64,000 nt of DNA, taken from assembly GCA_027575765.1 (NCBI GenBank), contig JANBPT010000048.1, positions 1 to 64,000 of the forward strand, written 5' to 3'. This document shows positions 24,962 to 37,182 of the stretch, piece after piece. This DNA comes from Tieghemiomyces parasiticus. Its lineage: Eukaryota; Kickxellomycota; Dimargaritomycetes; Dimargaritales; Dimargaritaceae. A program made the position numbers and the translations under genes. Below the pieces are notes generated by a model. That model was not told the DNA's origin. It saw only the letters and a list, made by a program, of their open reading frames with translations, and searched no databases. How positions within the stretch are numbered: position 1 is the first letter of the stretch; each line of letters opens with the position of its first letter.

Positions 24962-27241
24962 CTAGGCCCACACATCTTCCTGATAACGACCCTGGCCGCG
25001 CAAGTTTTTGACGTAGTTGACTGCCTGTTGCTGGGGCATCCCACCAACGTTGGCTGCGATATCGACAAACGTCTTGTTGACATCACGGGCCATGTGGCGG
25101 GCATCGCCACAAACATACACGTAAGCGTGATGATTATGAAGCAGGTCCCACAGGGTATCCTGTTCGGCGCGGAGGAGATCCTGAACGTAGATCTTTTCGG
25201 GCTGGTCGCGGGAGAAAGCGCAACGGATCCCGGAGTGCGGCGCCGGGAGATGCTGGAAATATTCGGGCCATTCCGGTTCGTAGAGGTAGTCCTGGTGGCG
25301 CGATCGGCACCCGAAATAGAGAAGGGTCGGGCCGACCTGGGTGTCAGGACCACTGGTGGCGGCCAGATGGCTGCGTTCCATGACAAAGGCGCGGAATGGG
25401 GCCACACCCGTACCGGGCCCCACCATGATGACTGGGGTAGCCGGCGACTTAGGCAGCTTGAAATTGGAGCGCCGCACAAACATGGCTACGTTCAGGTCAC
25501 CGGTCTCGAGCTTGGGGCGCAGAAAGAAGGCAGCCGGATCTCCAGTGACTAGCGGAGCGCGATCAGCGGCGTCGCCGTTGGTCAGGGCCGGGCGGGTACG
25601 GTAGTCGTGGATGGCTTTGAAGTAGTTGGTAGCCACGCCGTACACGGTCCGGTCTGGAGTGGCGGTGGGTGTATAAGCCAGGACCACTGCGGTCATGTGT
25701 AGCCGTTTCGGGTGCAGCTTAGCTGATGAACTAATACTGTAGTACCGGGGCAGAACCCGCGTAAACTCATCAAGCAGGGCGGCGAAGGGAATTGCGTAGC
25801 GGTCAGCAGCAGCCACGGTGGGGATGGCTTGCTTCTCGCGACGCTGGACGATCTCCAAGACTTCACCCATGGTGAGCCGAGGCTCAAAGATCTGGCGGGC
25901 ATAGGCGGCCTTGTCGCTGGCCAGCGTACCAAGGTAGGTACGGGCCGGTTCCGAGCGGGCGTAGGCAGTGAGTGTCTCGAAAAACTGACGCGATGGCGGC
26001 GATATAATATCCAAGCAATGCCGAAGGGCGGTCCGATAGGTGGTGGGAACCGGGAAGGGTGCCTGCTTACTAGAAGCGGAGTTCGGGTCGTGCAGGGCCA
26101 ACTTGAAGGCCGTGTCAGCGCGGTCGGCGAGGCCCAGGACGTTCAGCAAGCGGTCGACCTCGCGCTCCGGGTTGACTGGCCACACCGCAGCATGGTCACC
26201 GGTGAGGTAGGTCATGCCCTGGGCGTCGCTAATGTCTAGTTCCACGTGAAGACAGCTCCGCTCGGTGGAGGTGAAGAGCTCACGGGTTAAGGCCACAGGG
26301 GCCCAATAGGGGTGTTTAACGTCGTAGGTGGGCACCAGACCCGACGGGGCGGGCTTGATGATAGGTCCGCCGTCGTAGACGTGGTCGGCATTAGCCCCGG
26401 GGAGTTCGGTTAGGTCGAATGTGGCCGCCTGCGGGGCGTTGCTGACGGCCTCGAAATCGATACCGAAGTGGGCGCACGCAAGGGGCCAGAGCTCATCCTT
26501 CCACGCCAAAAAGTCTTCCTCCATGCTGCGGTCGTCGTCACCTTCGCCACGTCGATGGACCCGCTGGGCGCCCAAGCGCTCCAGGGTTTGGTCGACGGTC
26601 CGGGCCACATGATTGTAAAGCTCGTAGGTGCTGTTCCCCAGACCAAACAGGGCGTAGTGTAGGGACCTTAGGGGCTGGTGGTCGTCAGGGTCCTCGATGT
26701 CGGTGAATTCGGGCATGTGGGCCTCGTCGTCCGGATTGATGAGGGTCTCCCAAAACTCCACGGCATTATCGGTAGGCTCGCCCTCCCCGTAAGTAGCCAA
26801 GAGGAACACGGCCAGGTGGTCGCGAGGCAGCTGGTGCAGGACGGTTAGGTCGTGCTCCTCAAGGTCAGCGACCAGGCAGCGCAGGCCGAACCGCTGGGTG
26901 GCCTCCTTTGCCAGGCGCCGGGCGAAATCCTCGGCTGTACCGGTCTGGGAGCCGTAAAAGAATACCATTCGCTGTCCGGCCTCGCGCATCAGCGTCACGA
27001 AGCTGTCGGACCCCTTGGTCGGGTCCCGGGCCTTGGGCAGTGCAGCCGTTTTGGTCTCGGCTCGTGCAGATTCCTGGAGCCGATCAAACGGACTCTTGGT
27101 CGATGGTGGGGTGGCCTGGCGCCGTAGTAGATAGAATCCCGCGGCGGCTAAGGCGATGAAAATGATGAGGTAGTCGGAGAACTCCAACGAGACGCTGGCG
27201 GCCTCGCCCGTGGGGGCATTGGGCGGCGGTGAAGTGTCCAT
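24962..27241 (-). CDS. NCP1: NADPH-cytochrome P450 reductase
   Basis: Encodes 759 residues from the ATG at 27241; the frame stays open further 5' but has no ATG there, and MDTSPPPNAP followed by a membrane anchor is the usual start. Order of parts: one transmembrane anchor (about 22-38, LIIFIALAAAGFYLL); FMN flavodoxin domain (YGSQTGTAEDFA near 95; LATYGEGEPTD); FAD/connecting domain (YLTGDHAAVWPVNPE; RYYSISSS near 499); NADPH domain (GPGTGVAPFRAF near 605; FGCRSRHQDYLY; YVCGDAR near 712). It ends in DVWA, with the conserved penultimate Trp that stacks on FAD. Length is slightly above the usual 690-720. It passes electrons from NADPH to ER cytochromes P450 (for example Cyp51) and squalene epoxidase. 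Intronless. Confidence 0.97.
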   Translation of the reverse strand: MDTSPPPNAPTGEAASVSLEFSDYLIIFIALAAAGFYLLRRQATPPSTKSPFDRLQESARAETKTAALPKARDPTKGSDSFVTLMREAGQRMVFFYGSQTGTAEDFARRLAKEATQRFGLRCLVADLEEHDLTVLHQLPRDHLAVFLLATYGEGEPTDNAVEFWETLINPDDEAHMPEFTDIEDPDDHQPLRSLHYALFGLGNSTYELYNHVARTVDQTLERLGAQRVHRRGEGDDDRSMEEDFLAWKDELWPLACAHFGIDFEAVSNAPQAATFDLTELPGANADHVYDGGPIIKPAPSGLVPTYDVKHPYWAPVALTRELFTSTERSCLHVELDISDAQGMTYLTGDHAAVWPVNPEREVDRLLNVLGLADRADTAFKLALHDPNSASSKQAPFPVPTTYRTALRHCLDIISPPSRQFFETLTAYARSEPARTYLGTLASDKAAYARQIFEPRLTMGEVLEIVQRREKQAIPTVAAADRYAIPFAALLDEFTRVLPRYYSISSSAKLHPKRLHMTAVVLAYTPTATPDRTVYGVATNYFKAIHDYRTRPALTNGDAADRAPLVTGDPAAFFLRPKLETGDLNVAMFVRRSNFKLPKSPATPVIMVGPGTGVAPFRAFVMERSHLAATSGPDTQVGPTLLYFGCRSRHQDYLYEPEWPEYFQHLPAPHSGIRCAFSRDQPEKIYVQDLLRAEQDTLWDLLHNHHAYVYVCGDARHMARDVNKTFVDIAANVGGMPQQQAVNYVKNLRGQGRYQEDVWA

Positions 27242-29613
27242 GGCAGAAATTAGGACTAAAGCCGGGTACAGCCGTGTAAGCACGCGTCTGGGGCTGGCGG
27301 GCTGCCAAAAAAAACAAAGGAGTAGGCTGACAGGCCGTGTGGAGCTAACAGGAGGTGGCTGGGATTTTAAGGCCGGTGCCAGGAGGAGAATGAAGGTTGC
27401 CAATGAGACGGGCCAACAATGACGACCAGAGACGAATGGGCAGTAATCACAGCGTAAGCGAGTAAAGGCCTCCGTGAAGCGTGGGACAAAGACGACAAGA
27501 GAGCTAGGACCCAAGGTCTAACCAGTGAAAGTAACAGGTCGCGACAACCCGCGATGTGCAAAACTTCAAGGAGGGGCTGGATTCCCCGTGGCCTATTAAT
27601 ACAAGCCTGGCAGATGAGGGAGGGAGTCTACCGGGTAGCCAGGCTCCTGGGTCCATATGGCCTGCGCCTCCGGGCGAACTCAGCCCAGCCCTCCCGACCA
27701 GTCGAAAGTTCGAGGACGCAGCCGTCCATACTCTGGTCCTTGGCGACTCAATCAGGCCATATAGAGCTCGGGAGGTATCGCTACCCCATAAGAAACAGGA
27801 TATGCCCCGGGAAGGATACAGGCCCGTAGACCAATGGGAGGCGTGCGCTTGCCTGGCAACCCCCTTCCTTATATCTGCACGACCCCACCGTACTGTCAGT
27901 CCTCGGGCAGGCCACCCGTCATGAGCTGCCCAGGGTTGGAGACACAGGGCCGCCATCGAATGGCCCGCCTCTGCTACATATTACTAGGCCCGCGTCAAAG
28001 AGTTGCTCGGGCAAGAGCTATCTGATGGTATGGGCCGCGGTAGTCGCATGCCACTTGTACCCCTCGCCCTAGAGTCGACGTTGGAGGATGGCAGGTCAGG
28101 GGCGCGGTCTGGGAGTGTACCAGCGGGCGGACGGATGACGTGAGGCAGTGACGGGCCAAGCTAGCTACACTAGCCAACTTGTCAAACCGACAGCTGCCGC
28201 GATGCCGGCCAAGGGCTGTGGTGGGTGGTAGCCGCGCCTCTTGCGTAGGGCCAGTACCCATGCCAGGCGGGGGAGGGGTGGGCCAGCTTCTCCCTTATCC
28301 CAGCCGTCGACCACCATCAAGCGCCACATGCCCATTCGCCATAGGAATCCAGCCAGAGAAACAGGCCACATTCTATCACATGCTGGACAGGCGTGGTGGC
28401 GGTCGGCAGGCCCACCATAGCGGTTGTTGCAGATCTTTTGAACGATGGCCGGGGAGTTTACAGAAGAACGCGGTGGATCAGACCCACTAGTCCCACGGAC
28501 GTTTCGAACTGGCCGGGGGGGTATGGCCGTCCGTGCTGCCGTGGAGGGGTGATTTTCGAGTAACCTTAATACGACTGATCGGCTGGGGAGTTTAATAACG
28601 CATGGCACCTAGCCCACCCCCTATACCATATACACAACCTAATAGGGGCTGCAGAGCCTGGCGTCCCCCCCCCCGCCATCTGTGACCCGCTTAAGCCCAG
28701 GGTAGTCATTATGCTAGTCGTCGGTTTCAGCTCTCCTTGTCTACAGAGTAAGTAAGTACTGGCGGTGAGAATTAATCCAGAATTTGGCGGGCGGGATAAA
28801 AGATTGCCTGGCATACTTTTCCTGCTAGCACACTCTGCGCAGGCAGATGCGCTTCTGGTATCTGCATGTGGTGCAAGCCCACCGGTGGGGTCGATCCATG
28901 GGCCCGATTGTGGATAAGAGAGGTCCGTTGGGGATGGGCTGGTCTGTACCCCAGCCTTGATCACGCGGAGGCGCAGTGTCAACACTTCAGAACCAACTCT
29001 TCGCCCATGATGCATCTCATGAGAGTCAGGACCAAGGACGAGGGCACCTACTGAGCCGGGACATAGTTTCCTGGAGGATATCGTTTGTGTGTCACCTTCG
29101 CTACCACACCCGAGGCCACCGGCGCTTATGGGTTGGGAAGTGATCAAAGTTGGAGCTCGCACAGTCCTGGAGCTAGCTAGCAGCATGGTGCAAACCGGTA
29201 GGGAGGGCAGGGGAGGGATTGATGCCCGTCGCTGACCCGTAAGGTACCTTATGGTATACCGAAGGTGCTGGGCAGTTGCGGGGTACGGGGTAGTAAACAA
29301 GACTGTAAGGCGCTGGCGTTTCTGTCCTAGCTTTTACGTTCCCCATCCCCCCCTCTGCCCCATCAGCTATAGCATCCTCCCTTACTCTCGCCCATTCGCA
29401 GGTTGGGCACCCCCCAATTAAACTTTGGTTACACGGACAGTGTCACTGTTACACTTCTCCATTTGCCACTACAGACAGAGTACCTTCCTCCCTCCCGTTC
29501 TCTTGCCCGGGTGAGCGAATTCAACTGTGTCCTCATTTAGACCTCTAAAACCCAGCGTCACCAACCCCAATCTCTCGCACTTCCAGAGTCTTCGACTCAC
29601 ACCCTCGCTTCCA
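27242..29613. other. Divergent promoter region, no gene seen
   Basis: A 2.4 kb region between the reductase (leftward) and the PI4-kinase (rightward). GC-rich, with several long open frames on both strands, none starting at an ATG with domain content. The 300 bases before the kinase are pyrimidine-rich on the + strand. Confidence 0.45.
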
Positions 29614-32600
29614 ATGGACGGGTAAGTACCTGATGGAGGGCCGGTACTGGCGCTGCTATGCCCAGTGGGATTCGCACGCTATCGGCAGCTAGTAGCACCT
29701 TTCATCCCAGGCAGCCGCAACCCAGGACACAACTTCTCGGCCTAACTTGCTGCCCCTGTGTACGCCACCGTGATTCCCTTTCCAACGCCAGGCTTGAATT
29801 TCCCGACCTTCACCACCAGATTCTGCACCAGCTGGCCACGACCCTGGCCCTTCAGAAGGAAAAGGCGTCGCACCAGGGGGTCCCGCAGCTCTGGAACCAA
29901 TTTCCCACCCTACCTGTAGCCGAGGCCGTCGTCCCGGCGAGTCCCGCAGCGGTCCCTGCGCAGCCGGCGGAACCCGCAGACGGGGGGAGAACTGGTCCTC
30001 CCGGGGATAAATCGCCGCCGCCGTTGACCAACGGTCATGCTGTCCCCGGCCCTACCGCCATCAACTCCTCGCCGGTTACCCCAGAACTCATGACGGCCCG
30101 CCAGCAGAGTGCCATTTTGGCTGGGGCACGCTGGGCTCTGGAGACCAAATCCTATGCTACCCGCTGTCAGCTCGTGCAGCGCCTGTTGCCCTACCTGGCC
30201 GCCCTCCCGGACTACACCTACCCGGAAAACTACCGGTGGAAGGAGATTTCGCCCGAGGATCGGTTCGTGTACGAGTTTACCTCGTATTTGCTCAACATTG
30301 CCGCCGAGGAACTGGTCAACCCAGCCACCGATGAACCCGATGTGCCGCACCCGGCCAACCTAGCCCACACTATCCTGGAAGCCGTATGGAGCTACGTCGA
30401 GTCCCACGTCCACCTATTATGCGACGCGTCGCCCGTGCGCGCGTGTACTTTCGTCCTGCCTTCGCTCAACGGCGCCTTCCAGGCCCTGGAGGACGCCCCT
30501 TTGGCGTTTCCCGCATCCTGGGTGGTCAAGGCCTACGACTTGGCCAAGCGTTTGCTCCACGGGGACGTCCTTGATACCATCACCCGCAAGATCGCCGCCG
30601 CGCGCCGCGGGACCAGCGTGGGTGATGCTAGCGACTCCGGACCACGCTACGCCCGCCGTGTACTGAAGCGCTACGCCGACTCCGGTGCACCGTTCTCCAG
30701 CAACGCCGTGATCGTGCGTTACCTCGGCTTCGTGCGGAACGTCCTGGTGCGTCGCTCTGTGCGTACCGACATCGACGCCGACTGCCGCACCAAAGTCCGT
30801 GTGGCCAGCCGCGGTCGCAGCGGAACCACCGCCGCCCCGGCTGTTAACCACCTCAACGCCGCTGATTTGCACGACGAGGCCCCGCGGGCTAAGCCCCCTG
30901 CCCCTGTCGCGACGGGAGCGGGTGGAGCCGGTCTCCAGGAGCCCGAGACCTACGAGGAGTGTTGGGCCCAGCTTAAAACCCGCCCGCAGCCCCGGTTCTC
31001 CGAAAATGCGGCGGCCCCCGACGATCCCTCCGCCTACGCCCGGGCTGTCCGCGGCCTGTTCGTTCTCAGCCAGCGGTACTGGGCCGACCTGGTTAACCTG
31101 ATGCGCGAACCTAGCCCCACGGGGTCCTCCCCGGACGAGATGGTACGGCCGGCGCCCACCGCTGGGTCCACCCCCAACGTCGGATGGAGTCCCCAGCTCA
31201 CCGTGCGCCCGGGTGGCCCGGGCCCTGCCGCGACCCTTGCCGTCCCATCCGCTCACCAGTTACCCCCGACGGCCAGTACCCCCCAGTGGTACTTGGCCCC
31301 GGAACTCTACGTACTGGACCTCCTCCCACGCTGCCTGCAGGTGGCCGGTCTGGCTTGCTACGTGCTTGGATGCCTCGACGAACCGTTCCTTAATGATATC
31401 CTCACCTTCCTCATCTCTCCGCTGGCGCGCGCTTGCCCCCTGGTGGTAATCACCATCTGCGACGTGCTGGAGGTCATCGCGGGCAGTTTCCCAGACTACC
31501 GCGCCGAAATCCTGCAGTCCATGATCGACTACGTTAATCACCCGCCGGCCAATGCCGCTGAGGTGATGCCCGACGCTTCCGGGCTAGAACGCAACCCAGC
31601 CGAGGTGGCGTTAGACGACGAACTGCTGGGCTACGTGGTCCACGTCCTGACCCGCTGTCTGGCCCTCAATGCCGGCGGGGACCAGGTGGCGTTGTCCACC
31701 CTGCACCTGTTCATGAACACCCTCTTCGCGATGCACCTCGACACCCAGAAGGTCCCGTTGGCTCACCGCATCAGCCGCAACGCCATAATCGCCCTCAGCG
31801 ACGTGACCCTGGCCCTACACAACGACCGCATCACCGTGTGGTGCGTATCCACCCTGCTCCGGTCGGCCAAGAAGCACGACGTGTCCTTGCGCCGGCTGAT
31901 CATAGAGAAACTGGCACAGGTGGCCCTGATCGCCCCCACCACTTCGTTCGTAGAGGTTGTGGAACTGCTGGCCCTGGTGGGCGACACCCGCCACGCCCGT
32001 GAAGCTGGGGTCGAGGCCCACGTCTTGCGTGAGACAGTATGGCGCACCATGCGCTACCTGGCCACCCGGGCCAACCAACGTCCGGACCTTTACAATCGAT
32101 TCTTGGCCCTTATCCTTAACTGGTTTGTGGATAAAGGTGTGGAAATCCAGACCACAGCTTGTGTGGTGCGTACCCGCGGGGTCATCCACGCCAAGGAACT
32201 GGGCGTGTTCCTACCCGTCATTCAGGCGCTCCTCGAGCACCGCGATTTTGAACCTCACCTCAAGGCCTCACACGACATGGTATCCCTAATGCGCAACGTG
32301 TGGTTCCACCTGGTGCTCAACGGGTGTCTGGTGGACCCCTCATGGATCGCCGAGTACAACGACGCCCTGGTGGTGATGGCCGCCAAGTCTCCGATCCTGG
32401 TGCACGAGTCGGCCATCAACTACCTCGAGACTGACCTCGAGTACAACTCGGTGCTGCGTCGCGGGTACTCGGAACAGTCCCTGTCCAGCTTACGCGCCAC
32501 CCTGGCGTCGTACCTCCCCGACCACGCGGCGGCCATCCGGTCCCTGTCATTCGCCCAGACCACCTTCCTGCTGGCCATCTGGTACGTCGAAACCACCCGC

Positions 32601-35600
32601 GGCCGCGCTGGGAATTGCACCCAAGTCCTGCGCTACTTTGATAACCCCGGCGTCACCTCGTCTAAACTGGTGGGCCTGATCGAGGCCATCGCCGACCGGA
32701 CCCTCAAAGAGTATGTGCAAGAACGTCGGTTCCAGTTCACCTCGGCGGTGGTCAACGAACAGATGAAAGGTCAGCTGCGCGCGCTACTCATCAGCAGCTG
32801 TAGTAGACTCGAACGCGTCAGCCGCCTCTCCCGCATCTTTGTCAAGGGTATTCTCCGACCATACCCGCAGGCCCTCCTGGACAGCCAGTTGCTCTTCACC
32901 CTGCTTGAGCTAGTCCAGTTGGTCTGGGAGTCCTGCCAGGCCGAAATTGAGGACGAGTTTTACCCGGTCTACAGTTTCACTTCCCGCCCGCTGGGTATCA
33001 CCTTGCAGTTGCCCGACTCCATGTCGTACCGGAAAACCCTCCTGGCTTCCTTCGCCGTCGCTGCCCGCGACTGGCTGCTGCTCACCACCCGTGCCGCCCC
33101 CCTCGAGATGGACAATCTGTTGCAGGATTACCTAGCCCGCACTGACAACGTAACGGTGGGGTTCCGCCCGCACGTGGGCCGGTCTTTGGCTCTAGATATT
33201 GGCCGGTCGCTCTACGCCGCCGTGGCCGGGACCCTGACGTCGGCCTTGTTTGGCGCCGAGGCCGGTGGTGACCCAGTACCCGTCATGCTGCCCGTCGCGG
33301 GAGAAAGCCAGCCGGGCGCCGCGGGGTTCGCCGGTGGGGCCCTCACCACTTTTGGTACGCCCTCCGGGACTGCCCCGGCGTTCACGGTGGATGCAGCCTC
33401 GGCCTTCCTGTTCCAGTTTGGGCGCCGCATGTACTACCGCGGCGAGCAGCACGGGTGGGCTACCCCGGAGGCCCGTGACGAGGCCAACCGGGCCCTCCTG
33501 GACGAACTGCGCACCCTTCACGCGCGGGCCTGCCGCCGCGACTCGGTGCCTGCCGAGGACCTGTATGCCGTGTTTTGCCGGGCGGCCGCGGTGGTCAAGT
33601 CCCAACCCACGCCCGACCGCCTCATCCTGCACCTGCTGTGCTGGACACCCGTACACCTGTTCACGGATGACGCCATGAAAATGGCCGCCGCGGTGTGGAC
33701 CGACCTGCTGCTCCACCGGCCAGAACTGGAACCCGTACTCATGGCCGAACTGGTAGCCTGCTGGACCTGGACGGTGCGCCACCGTCGCGGCCTCTTCACC
33801 GACCGCTTCACCCCACGTAATCCCTTCGGCTCCAAAATGTCCTACGCGCCCACCGACAAGACCGCGCGCTACCGTGCCTACCAGGGCATCGCCGCGTGTT
33901 TCCACCCGCACGTCACCTGGATCCTGTTCTTCACCTCGCGTCTGGAGGCTACCCAGTTCCACCACCCGGACACCGCCCTCTTGCTGGCCCGCATGTTCCA
34001 GCTGACCTTCCCTGCACTGGACCGCCTGAGCAGCAACCCACTGGCCCGCCAGGGTCGGTTTCTCTTGGCCCGTCTCGGGCTCAAGCTGCTCGAGCACCTT
34101 TTCGCAGGCCCCGTGGTGGTCTTCCGGTTCCGGCTGCACGTCTACGCCCTGGCCCTGTCGTGGTTCACCGTGGCCCCACGTTGGACGTTCAGCGGGAGTA
34201 AGCGCTCGATTGCCGAAGAGCTCCGCCTACTCATCGACTGTTACGGCGCCGTGGAGGCCGACCTGACCACCGCGACCACCGCCGGTGCCCACGTCCAGTG
34301 GAGCGGGTCCATCGAAGCGCGCGCCAAGAGCACGGCCGCTCTGCTCGACGATTTACCGCCGCCGGCCGTCGACGGCCGCGCCTACACTTCCCCGGAATTG
34401 CCGTCCCCAGCCACTCGCCAGCGTCTGGTCCGCCAGAAACGCCTAATCTTGCTACTGCTGGCTAGTGAGATTCGCCGCCTGGTGGTGTGGAACAGCGCCT
34501 CGGATCCGGCCGTCACCCAACGCGACGCCGGGGGCCGGTTCCGCGAGCCGGCCTACCCTGAGGAAGGATGGCGCCAGGTGGTGCGCGACGCGTGGGATTT
34601 CGACCCCAACCTGGCCGTATACCTGCCGGCCCGCCTGTCCCACCCGGCGGTGGCCGACGAACTGCGCTGCCTGGTCCTGCGGGATCCGCGAGCCGTGGTG
34701 CGTAACCCGGACGCCCTCCCGCACCTCCTCCCGCGCAGCCAGACCCTGACCCTTGACCAGAAACGGTACCTGCTGTACTGGGCCCCCGTCGCCCCCGTGG
34801 CCGCCACCGCCTACCTGACCGGGACGCACAGCGCCCAACCCCTGGTGGTGCAGTACGCCATGCGGGCCCTGGCGCAGTACCCGATCGACGTGGTGTTCTT
34901 TTATGTTCCGCAGCTTGTTCAGGCGCTCCGTTACGACCTCCTCGGGTACGTCGAACGTTATATTCTGGACGCCGCACTGATCTCGCAGCTGTTTGCCCAC
35001 CAGATCATCTGGAACATGAAGGCCAACATGTACAAGGATGAGGAGGGCATGGTGCCCGACACGCTGAAACCCACCCTTGACCGTATGATCGCCCACATTG
35101 TCGGCCAGCTCTCGGGCCCCAATCAGGCCTTCTACGAGCGCGAATTTGCCTTCTTTGGCAAGGTCACGGGTATCTCCGGGAAACTGAAGCCGTTTATTAA
35201 GAAGCCCAAGGAGGAGAAGAAGAAAAAGATTGACGAGGAGATGCGCCAGATCGCGGTCGACGTCGGCGTGTACCTGCCCTCCAACCCAGACGGAACTGTT
35301 GTGGATATTGACTACAATTCTGGCCGTCCGCTCCAGTCCCACGCCAAGGCACCCTTTATGGCTACATTCTATGTGAAGCGTCGTATTGCCGCCACCGACG
35401 AAGTTCAGGAACTTATCGATGACCATGGGTCTGACGACAGTGTGGTGCTCGTTGATAGCGAACAGGTGTTGACCCCGACCGAGCCTGAGCCCACCATGAC
35501 TGTCCCCCCCACGGATCCTAAACCACCCTCTAACGCCCCCGTGGGCGGGATGGCCGCCGCGGCGGAGACGCACGGAGCGCCCCGGTCCGCGGCCTCGTCA

Positions 35601-36488
35601 TTCGTGGCCAACGGCGGCGGCGGGGGAGGTGCTCCGCTGTCTGTCACGTCTACCCACGCCGAGAGCCAGGCTCAGATGGCGGCCCGCGTGGCAGAGGTTA
35701 TCGTTAAGCAGTCGGCCATCTTTAAGGTGGGCGACGACTGCCGGCAGGATGTGCTGGCCCTGCAGCTCATTGCTGTCTTCAAGAACATTTTCACGTCAGT
35801 GGGACTTGACCTGTACCTATTCCCCTACCGCGTGGTGGCGACCAACCCGGGGTGCGGTATGATCGATGTGATTCCCAATGCCATCTCGCGCGACCAGCTG
35901 GGCCGTGAAAAGGTCAACAGTCTGTACGACTACTTTGTGACCAAGTACGGTGGCGAGGACTCGGTGTCGTTCCAAAAGGCCCGTCATAATTTCGTCCAGA
36001 GCGTGGCAGCCTACTCGCTGATCTCCTTCCTCCTACAGATCAAGGACCGGCATAACGGCAACATTATGATTGACGACCGTGGCCACATGGTCCATATCGA
36101 TTTCGGGTTCATCCTGGATATCTCGCCCGGTGGGATCAACTTCGAGAGCTCGCCGTTCAAGCTCACCACCGAGATGATCAATGTCATGGGCGGGTCCGCG
36201 ACTGCCCAGCCGTTCAAACTGTTTGCCGATCTGTGTGTCAAGGCCTATTTGGCCTCCCGCCCCTACGCCGAATTGATCGTGGAGACAGTACGTCTCATGG
36301 CCGACTCGGGCTTGCCTTGCTTTAAAGGGGAGTCCACCCTCGTCAAGTTGCGACAGCGGTTCCAACTTGATAAGACCGAGCGTGATGCCGCCCAGTATAT
36401 GCTCGACCGTATCCACGAATCGTTCCAGAACCGCCGGACCGTGCTCTACGATTCGTTCCAGAAGGCGACGAACGGGATTCCATATTAA
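29614..36488 (+). CDS. STT4: Phosphatidylinositol 4-kinase type III alpha (Stt4/PI4KA)
   Basis: Two coding exons, 29614-29621 and 29792-36488, giving 2234 residues. Exon 1 is only ATG GAC GG before a GTAAGT donor; the acceptor ...CCAACGCCAG joins in phase to give MDGLEFPDLHHQILHQL, the expected Stt4 N-terminus. A CTAAC branch-like site lies at 29742. After a long helical-repeat region comes the PIK accessory domain (about 1660-1800) and then a Pro/Gly/Ala-rich insert of about 90 residues (about 1880-1975). The kinase domain follows: IFKVGDDCRQD, catalytic loop KDRHNGN (2087-2093), activation HIDFGF (from 2104). It ends in NGIPY, as PI4KA enzymes do. It makes PI4P at the plasma membrane with Efr3/Ypp1-type partners. 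Confidence 0.97.
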
Positions 36489-37182
36489 GCAACGTGGACG
36501 AAAGGGCGTCATGCAGACCCTTTCAAGGCACGGTTTTTTTTTATTATATACATTTGTGAGTTGCCTTTATAGACGCTAGGGCCCTGGAACCACTTTTGGC
36601 CAGGGTCTACCTTTAAGCTGTGCCTTTTTTTATACTATTTTCGACCAAACCTGGTCAATATCCTAATCAACCTTTTCGGTACCTTCCTTTCAGCTTCCAC
36701 AACTTTATTCGCAACGTAATAGTAGCCAATAATATCTTCCGCATAAACTTCCGTATGATCATGTGACATAACCATACCGGCTTGCTCAGGGTCTCCTCTC
36801 CTTCCTCCCTCGCTTCTGAGAGCACCACTGATCGGTACAGGCTTGTGGGGATGTGCCTCCGCCCCCCTCCCTTTGATTAGCTCTTGAGACGCAAAGCCAA
36901 CTTTGAAACCCCAGTGCCTAATTAATCAGTGTCCAATCTGGTCGACGCCCCAAGTTACCTTTGCCACAGCCCCCCACCCCCACACTCTTCGGAGGCAGAC
37001 CAATGCACCTCCTACAGACTTCAAGTGTCAAAAAAAGGCTCAATTTTTTTTAACCAGCTCGGTTTAGACATTCATGACAAACATGAGACCCCTTGGCTCT
37101 TCAACCCAGGCCCTTATTATCCTCTCACATTCAACGCATTTCTAGTCCTGCGTCTCCCCCCACTACAACCATTCCATACACC
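36489..37182. other. Intergenic spacer, no gene seen
   Basis: Terminator of the kinase gene and promoter of the TFIIIC gene, same strand. T-runs occur just after the kinase stop (about 36,533 and 36,627); the last 60 bases before the next start are C-rich. Confidence 0.5.

Noticed and set aside
28566..29300. 244-codon minus-strand frame upstream of the PI4-kinase
   Set aside because: Opens at a TTG, not an ATG; codon use and composition are unlike neighbours and no motif is visible. GC-rich intergenic DNA explains it.
33192..34139. 315-codon minus-strand frame inside the PI4-kinase gene
   Set aside because: Same reason: reverse of highly biased codons; no domain.
34452..35573. 373-codon open frame on the minus strand within the PI4-kinase gene
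   Set aside because: Antisense of a certain coding exon; the translation is His/Gly/Val/Arg-rich, typical of reversed GC-rich codons.
37093..37182. 30-codon upstream extension of the TFIIIC subunit
   Set aside because: Pro/Ser/Thr-rich leader without family content; the ATG at 37183 has good context and begins the conserved helix.
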